Assembly: GCA_003550305.1 (NCBI GenBank)
Contig: QKYT01000633.1
Span: 1 to 23,223, forward strand
Direction of reading: 5' to 3'
Length of the DNA stretch: 23,223 bases
Source: Glomus cerebriforme
Lineage: Eukaryota > Glomeromycota > Glomeromycetes > Glomerales > Glomeraceae
Below, one piece after another: positions 19,442 to 23,223 of this stretch (its first letter is position 1; each line of letters starts with the position of its first letter). The position numbers were made by a program, and so were the translations under genes. The notes beneath the pieces were generated by a model that was not told where the DNA came from, ran no database searches, and saw nothing but the letters and a program-made list of their open reading frames with translations.

Positions 19442-19443
19442 AT

Positions 19444-20334
19444 TTAGGATGATTTATACTTTGTGACTTTATTCATATTCATAAGGTAAAATTTCATAGG
19501 TGGTAGTTCTTTTTTTTGGTTCTTTTGCATAATAGATTGGAATCCATAACTATGATTTTTATTTAAGAGTATTTTATAATTCAGAAGATTTTTTTCTTCA
19601 TTGTAAAGTAAAATAAAAAATATAGATAAGAGAATATAGACTATAGGAAGTATATAATTAGTAATAGTATTATAAGGAAGATTGCAAACTGAAAAAATAA
19701 GAAATTAGTGATACTGAGGTTATTTTGAAGCTAGTGATTTTGTTATTTTTCTCCAGTCTGTTATCACCTCCAATCACTTCATTAAACTTACTGGATATTT
19801 TTGAAATCTACTTAGCTAAATGAGTATTGGTTTTTTGAAGGAATTCTTTCTCCTTTCATACTAAGGCTAAATCATCTCTAGTCTGCATTAATTCTTTTTT
19901 TTTATTTATCAATTCCATTCACATTGTGGCTAATTCACTTATCATCTGCATTAATTCTTCTTTTTTTTGCTTAATTTTTCTTCCTTTATTTGTAACTCAA
20001 TATCCTTTAGCTTAACATTTACCTTTTCTTATGACAATTCTTGTTTAAGAGAATTCATTTTTATTAAATTTTTCTGCACTTTAGAATACTTTGTTTTCAA
20101 CTCCTTTATTTCTGATTAAAGAACTTGAATTTCTTCTATTTTTGTAATGATCTCATTCTTAGCATTTGCAAGAGAAATATTTTTATGAATAACTGATTTT
20201 TGAGTTCTCACCTCATTTTCAAGTTGACATACATATTCTGAAAACCTCTTATTATTTTTTATTAATAGATTATATCTAGTACCAAGCTGATTACCACAGC
20301 TTATAGCAATTTCTTGGTCTCAATTGGTATATAC
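19444..20334 (-). pseudogene. Coiled-coil protein with C-terminal membrane segment, decayed
   Basis: On the minus strand the recognisable part starts near 20334 (DQEIAISCGNQLGTRYNLL). A long heptad-rich stretch follows: KRFSEYVCQLENEVR, NAKNEIITKIEEIQVL, EIKELKTKYSKVQKNLIKMN, later ELMQMISELATM and KEKEFLQKTNTHLAK. Stops interrupt at several points, a frame shift lies in the A run (T run on plus) near 19960, and the last coiled piece is SSKFNEVIGG near 19770. After a probable intron (acceptor complement at 19689-19691) a clean 81-codon exon from 19688 encodes YILPIVYILLSIFFILLY, a likely transmembrane helix. A basic tail ends VTKYKSS at the TAA (19444). Function unknown; the architecture suggests a membrane-anchored, self-associating protein. 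It converges on the ATPase with 2 bp between stop codons. Confidence 0.6.
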
Positions 20335-21177
20335 AAGTTAGTTTTTAAGCTGAATAGATATCAATTAGATGGTAAATCCCCAAGTTTATTGTTAGATACC
20401 AAGGATATCCCATTATTTATCTTATTTAACGTATGCATATTTGTCATATGAATTTATTTGAAAGCAAAAAAATTATCTAAAAATATTTTTTCAATGCATT
20501 TAGATATAATGGTTAGCCAAGCTAACTGTTTTTTTTTATTTCAGAAAGAAGCAAAAGTTTGGAATCAAATTAATATTTTTTTTTTTTTTTTTTTAAAGAT
20601 AAGCTGGCTAAACAATTGCTTTATTAAAAATCTTAACAAAGTTTTTAAAAATGTTACATGAAAATTAATAAAAATAGCTATGTAAAGATAAGCCCTCATG
20701 TTTCTATTTGAAATAAAAATGCCCAACTTGTTGCACTTATGCCATATAGGTTCTCAGAGTGAGATCACATTGCTAAACCTTCTTAGATAGAATATGCTCT
20801 AAATCTCCCCTATATCCCAGTATAAAAAACAAAAATAAATTCTTCAACCAGTTCTTTTAAATCTTTCTGTTAAATGAAATACCCTTTGCCCAGTTTATCT
20901 GAATCTTCCCTCAACAACTTGGATCTTCAAACTAGTATGAAACATTGATAAAGTTATAAAAATCAGATGCTAGTATCAACCTCCAGAACAAAGGATACCC
21001 ATATCCAAAAACTCAGGTTTTCAAACTAGCATGAAATGTTTTAAGAAAATTTATAGAAGTCGATTGTTAGTGCTAACCTTCAAGAAGAAAAAAATACTAA
21101 TGAAAGCTATACTAAAAATATAATAAAGAAACTAAAACTATTCTACCTCTATTCCTCTATCTACCAAAATAAGTAGC
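20335..21177. other. Gene-poor stretch with a degenerate tandem duplication
   Basis: Up to about 20460 minus-strand frames show weak coding traces (MTNMHTLNKINNGIS) that might be a 5' exon of the coiled-coil gene. A 15-T run lies near 20577-20594. Between about 20920 and 21090 two copies of a 75-bp unit occur about 95 bp apart: tcttcaaactagtatgaaac (20923) and ttttcaaactagcatgaaat (21018), each followed by a gatgctagtatcaacct-like tail. No gene recognised. Confidence 0.45.
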
Positions 21178-21179
21178 TA

Positions 21180-21765
21180 GCAAACATGTAGTGTATGGTT
21201 GATACTGTATGTATTGTATGGTATATATGGTTACGTATGTATGGTATATATGATATGTATGGTATGATTTATTCCATACATATATGGATGGGTAATAATT
21301 ATATCTTTATATAATATTATAAAAAAGTTTTTAACTTTTTTAGTTATAAGGTAATACAAAAGTTATATCATTACATGCAGAATATATATATTTATAAATA
21401 AAAATGCAATTAAATGTGATATAACTTACTATACTTATTATTTATTATTTATCACATTGCATTACATGATCTATATTTCATTTCTAATTATCACATCTAT
21501 CACATATCAAAAAAATTTTTGAAACTTTTTTTGGTTATAAAGTCAATAGTTGTACCATTATATATAAAACATGTACATTTATAAGTAAAAATACATTTAA
21601 AAATTTGAAAATTACCTTATTTAGTATATTTATACACAATATGCATGATTTTGTATTTAAATTTTGAATTAGTATATCGAATCATACATACTATACATAT
21701 TATACATAATGTCACCATACATACCATACAATACATACAGTGTCAACCATATACTACATGTTTGC
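21180..21765. mobile_element. MITE with about 52-bp terminal inverted repeats and TA duplication
   Basis: The left end gcaaacatgtagtgtatggt (21180 on) and the complement of the right end (21765 back: gcaaacatgtagtatatggt) match over about 52 bp with four differences. TA flanks both sides (21178-21179, 21766-21767). Length 586 bp, no transposase. Inside are tatg-rich words near both ends and an imperfect direct duplication of about 115 bp starting near 21325 and 21519 (aaagtttttaactttttt / gaaactttttttggtt, each leading to ggttataa-like and ataagtaaaaat words). The TA duplication fits Tc1/mariner-type mobilisation; the mobilising transposase is not in the window. Confidence 0.75.
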
Positions 21766-21767
21766 TA

Positions 21768-22509
21768 TATACCCTACCAAAATCAGACCATGCTGGTGTC
21801 CTACAGATGCTTCAGATGAATCGAGATGACTGTTTATACTGTCTCATCTATAGGCTAGACCAGTATTCCTATCCTACTATCTACCATCCTAGTATAGTCC
21901 TTTATATAGGCCAATTCCTTATGGCACCCCAAATATTCTTCTGAGAATCGAGTTGACTGCTTATCAAGAAGTGAATTCATACTTATGTATCTTGACCGTT
22001 CAGCTTGTCCTTATCGAAGAATCTTGATCTTTAATATACCTATTATAAAAAATAACTTCCAGCACCATGCTACTCCTTCCAATTTCCTATGTAAACGTAC
22101 TTTGACCAAGTACCTATATCTTCTGCATCTTTTTAACTTTTTTTTTTGATTTTTTTATATCACAACTAATCATGACGTCACCTTAAGAGGTAAAAATAGG
22201 GATCACTACAGTGAAACAAAAACAAGTAAGTAAATGTATTAAAACAGGGAAACCAATCATCAATAGATGATCAGCTGTCAATCAAATTTTCAGGTATTTT
22301 TCATCCCTGCCTAGAATTCTAAAAATATAGGAGGTAAAAGAAAAGTTTTCAGAAAGTCAAGATCTTTAAGCTTTTCCCAACCTATATTTCTATAGTTTTC
22401 TAACTAGTTCAGTATTTATCTTCATAAGCACCCAAAAAATGATGTCCTACTACCTTTTTACTAACAAAAACAAAATTATAAATTTAATAAAGGGAATTTT
22501 TCACCAAAC
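21768..22509. other. Stretch without a recognised gene
   Basis: Less AT-rich than the MITE, with pyrimidine-rich words (ctatctaccatcctagtatag). A short direct repeat occurs: cagatgaatcgagatgactg (21813) and ctgagaatcgagttgactg (21941). A plus-strand frame here is open for 99 codons, but it starts inside the MITE and does not look like a protein. No RNA gene seen. Confidence 0.4.
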
Positions 22510-22980
22510 TTATATGTCAGAAAAGCCTCTTCCTGCTATGCCAAGCCCATGTATCAGCTCTGCAAAAAGCTGCTTAATTTCCAAAGAAACCTCACATTAG
22601 ACTCGCTTCTGGATCCACCAAGAGCAACCACAAGTCTAACCCTTCCATCTTGTATATGAAGAGGATATCTTAGAATATCCTTATCAAAATACATATCATC
22701 GTAGTCTTCATTTGAAACTAAAGGCTTTGCTTATGTCTCCAATGCCTTAGTAATTACTTTAGACTTTTTAGAGATCTTTTCAATCACTTCATTCATTCCT
22801 TTTTCCTTAAAAACCTCCTCATCATCTAAGGTGTCACTAGAAATATCATCTGAGTCATGAGTTGAAGTAGTAGTCATGATATCAGAAGTTTTGTTTACAT
22901 AACTCTGGTGATCACTAGTGATCATTTTCGAATTAACTTGATCTATAATGTATTGGATTTGAGGATTTTTGAGTCTTGAA
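22510..22980 (-). pseudogene. Acidic coding remnant of unknown family
   Basis: On the minus strand a frame runs from about 22980 (YSRLKNPQIQYIIDQVNSK, right after a possible acceptor tgatag) through MITSDHQSYVNKTSD (ATG at 22925). An acidic stretch (HDSDDISSDTLDDEEVFKEKG) comes next, then KKSKVITKALET, a TAA at 22731, and AKPLVSNEDYDDMYFDKDIL to RVRLVVALGGSRSESNV near 22590. Then IKQLFAELIHGLGIAGRGF follows in another frame to 22510, either across a splice junction not resolved here or by a shift. Only one internal stop, so it could be a young pseudogene. A perfect 16-bp palindrome (tgatcactagtgatca) overlaps the ATG region at 22909-22924. No function suggested. Confidence 0.45.
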
Positions 22981-22998
22981 TACTATCAGCATTACAAG

Positions 22999-23223
22999 TA
23001 GGGTTCCGATCGGTAATGGTAATTACTGAACTAAACCGATCGGTTTCAGTATCAGATCGGTATCAGTTTTGCGATTTACCAAACTGAATCCTTCAGTAAA
23101 TATACCGATCATTTCAGTAATTTTGGTATCGGTATCAGTTTTGTGATTTATCAAACTAATTTACCAAATACTGTATATAGATCAGCAATCTAGATCGATT
23201 TTATCAATATTTTTTTTTAATCT
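22999..23223 (+). mobile_element. Possible end of another hAT-type element, truncated by the window
   Basis: From 22999 tagggttccgatcggta resembles a hAT tip (the hAT at 7044 begins taaggtta). It is followed by dense subterminal repeats: accgatcggtttcag, atcggtatcagttttgcgatt (about 23076) and atcggtatcagttttgtgatt (about 23129), each with a ttaccaaact or ttatcaaact continuation. GATCGG occurs repeatedly in both orientations. The other end and any transposase lie outside the window. Confidence 0.4.

Noticed and set aside
21645..21944. 99-codon plus-strand ORF
   Set aside because: Begins in the MITE's repetitive TIR (IIHTIHIIHN is encoded by the cat-ac repeat) and has no domain-like sequence.
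22909..22924. 16-bp perfect palindrome tgatcactagtgatca as an operator
   Set aside because: Single occurrence at the start of a coding remnant; nothing else supports a binding site.

Overview
This is a very AT-rich eukaryotic window with spliced genes (GTAAGT/GTATGT donors, TAG/CAG acceptors) and many decayed transposable elements. Base composition, short introns and the protein families (MULE and BED-hAT transposases, zinc-ribbon/nuclease proteins, viral-type packaging ATPases) suggest a repeat-rich early-diverging fungus, most likely an arbuscular mycorrhizal fungus of the Rhizophagus type. That assignment is inference from memory of such genomes, not a search result.

Layout. (1) 192-4822 is a complete but dead Mutator-like element, with 136-bp terminal inverted repeats (TIRs) and a 12-bp direct repeat on either side. 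Its transposase gene carries stops and is split by two nested foldback-type repeats (about 1478-1814 and 1840-2500). (2) 4823-6540 is AT-rich and gene-poor, with a tandem repeat and a strong hairpin. (3) 6539-7043 is an unrecognised coding remnant with ten in-frame stops, cut by a 4.3-kb hAT element (7044-11370). The hAT element holds a decayed BED-finger transposase and, on the same strand, a nearly intact two-exon gene for a Myb/SANT-like DNA-binding protein. (4) 11379-13841 is decayed sequence ending in a recognisable coding remnant. (5) 13842-14538 holds a minus-strand relict of the C-terminus of an A32-like packaging ATPase, an inverted repeat and several CACGTG boxes, and leads into (6), the only convincing host-type gene: ten exons at 14539-17008. 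Its first intron holds two near-identical 47-bp hairpins, and one of its introns would be only 33 nt long. (7) 17351-20334 packs three decayed genes tightly: a zinc-ribbon plus Vsr/PD-(D/E)XK-like nuclease (-), an A32-like ATPase (+) and a coiled-coil protein with a membrane segment (-). (8) 20335-23223 holds tandem repeats, a 586-bp MITE with a TA target duplication, an acidic coding remnant (-), and what may be the end of another hAT-type element running off the window.

How it fits together: most of the window records repeated insertion and decay. The pieces most worth checking are the hAT element with a second Myb-like gene, the compact ATPase/nuclease/coiled-coil cluster with a second ATPase relict nearby, and the hairpins in intron 1 of the live-looking gene. 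No tRNA, rRNA or CRISPR array was seen.
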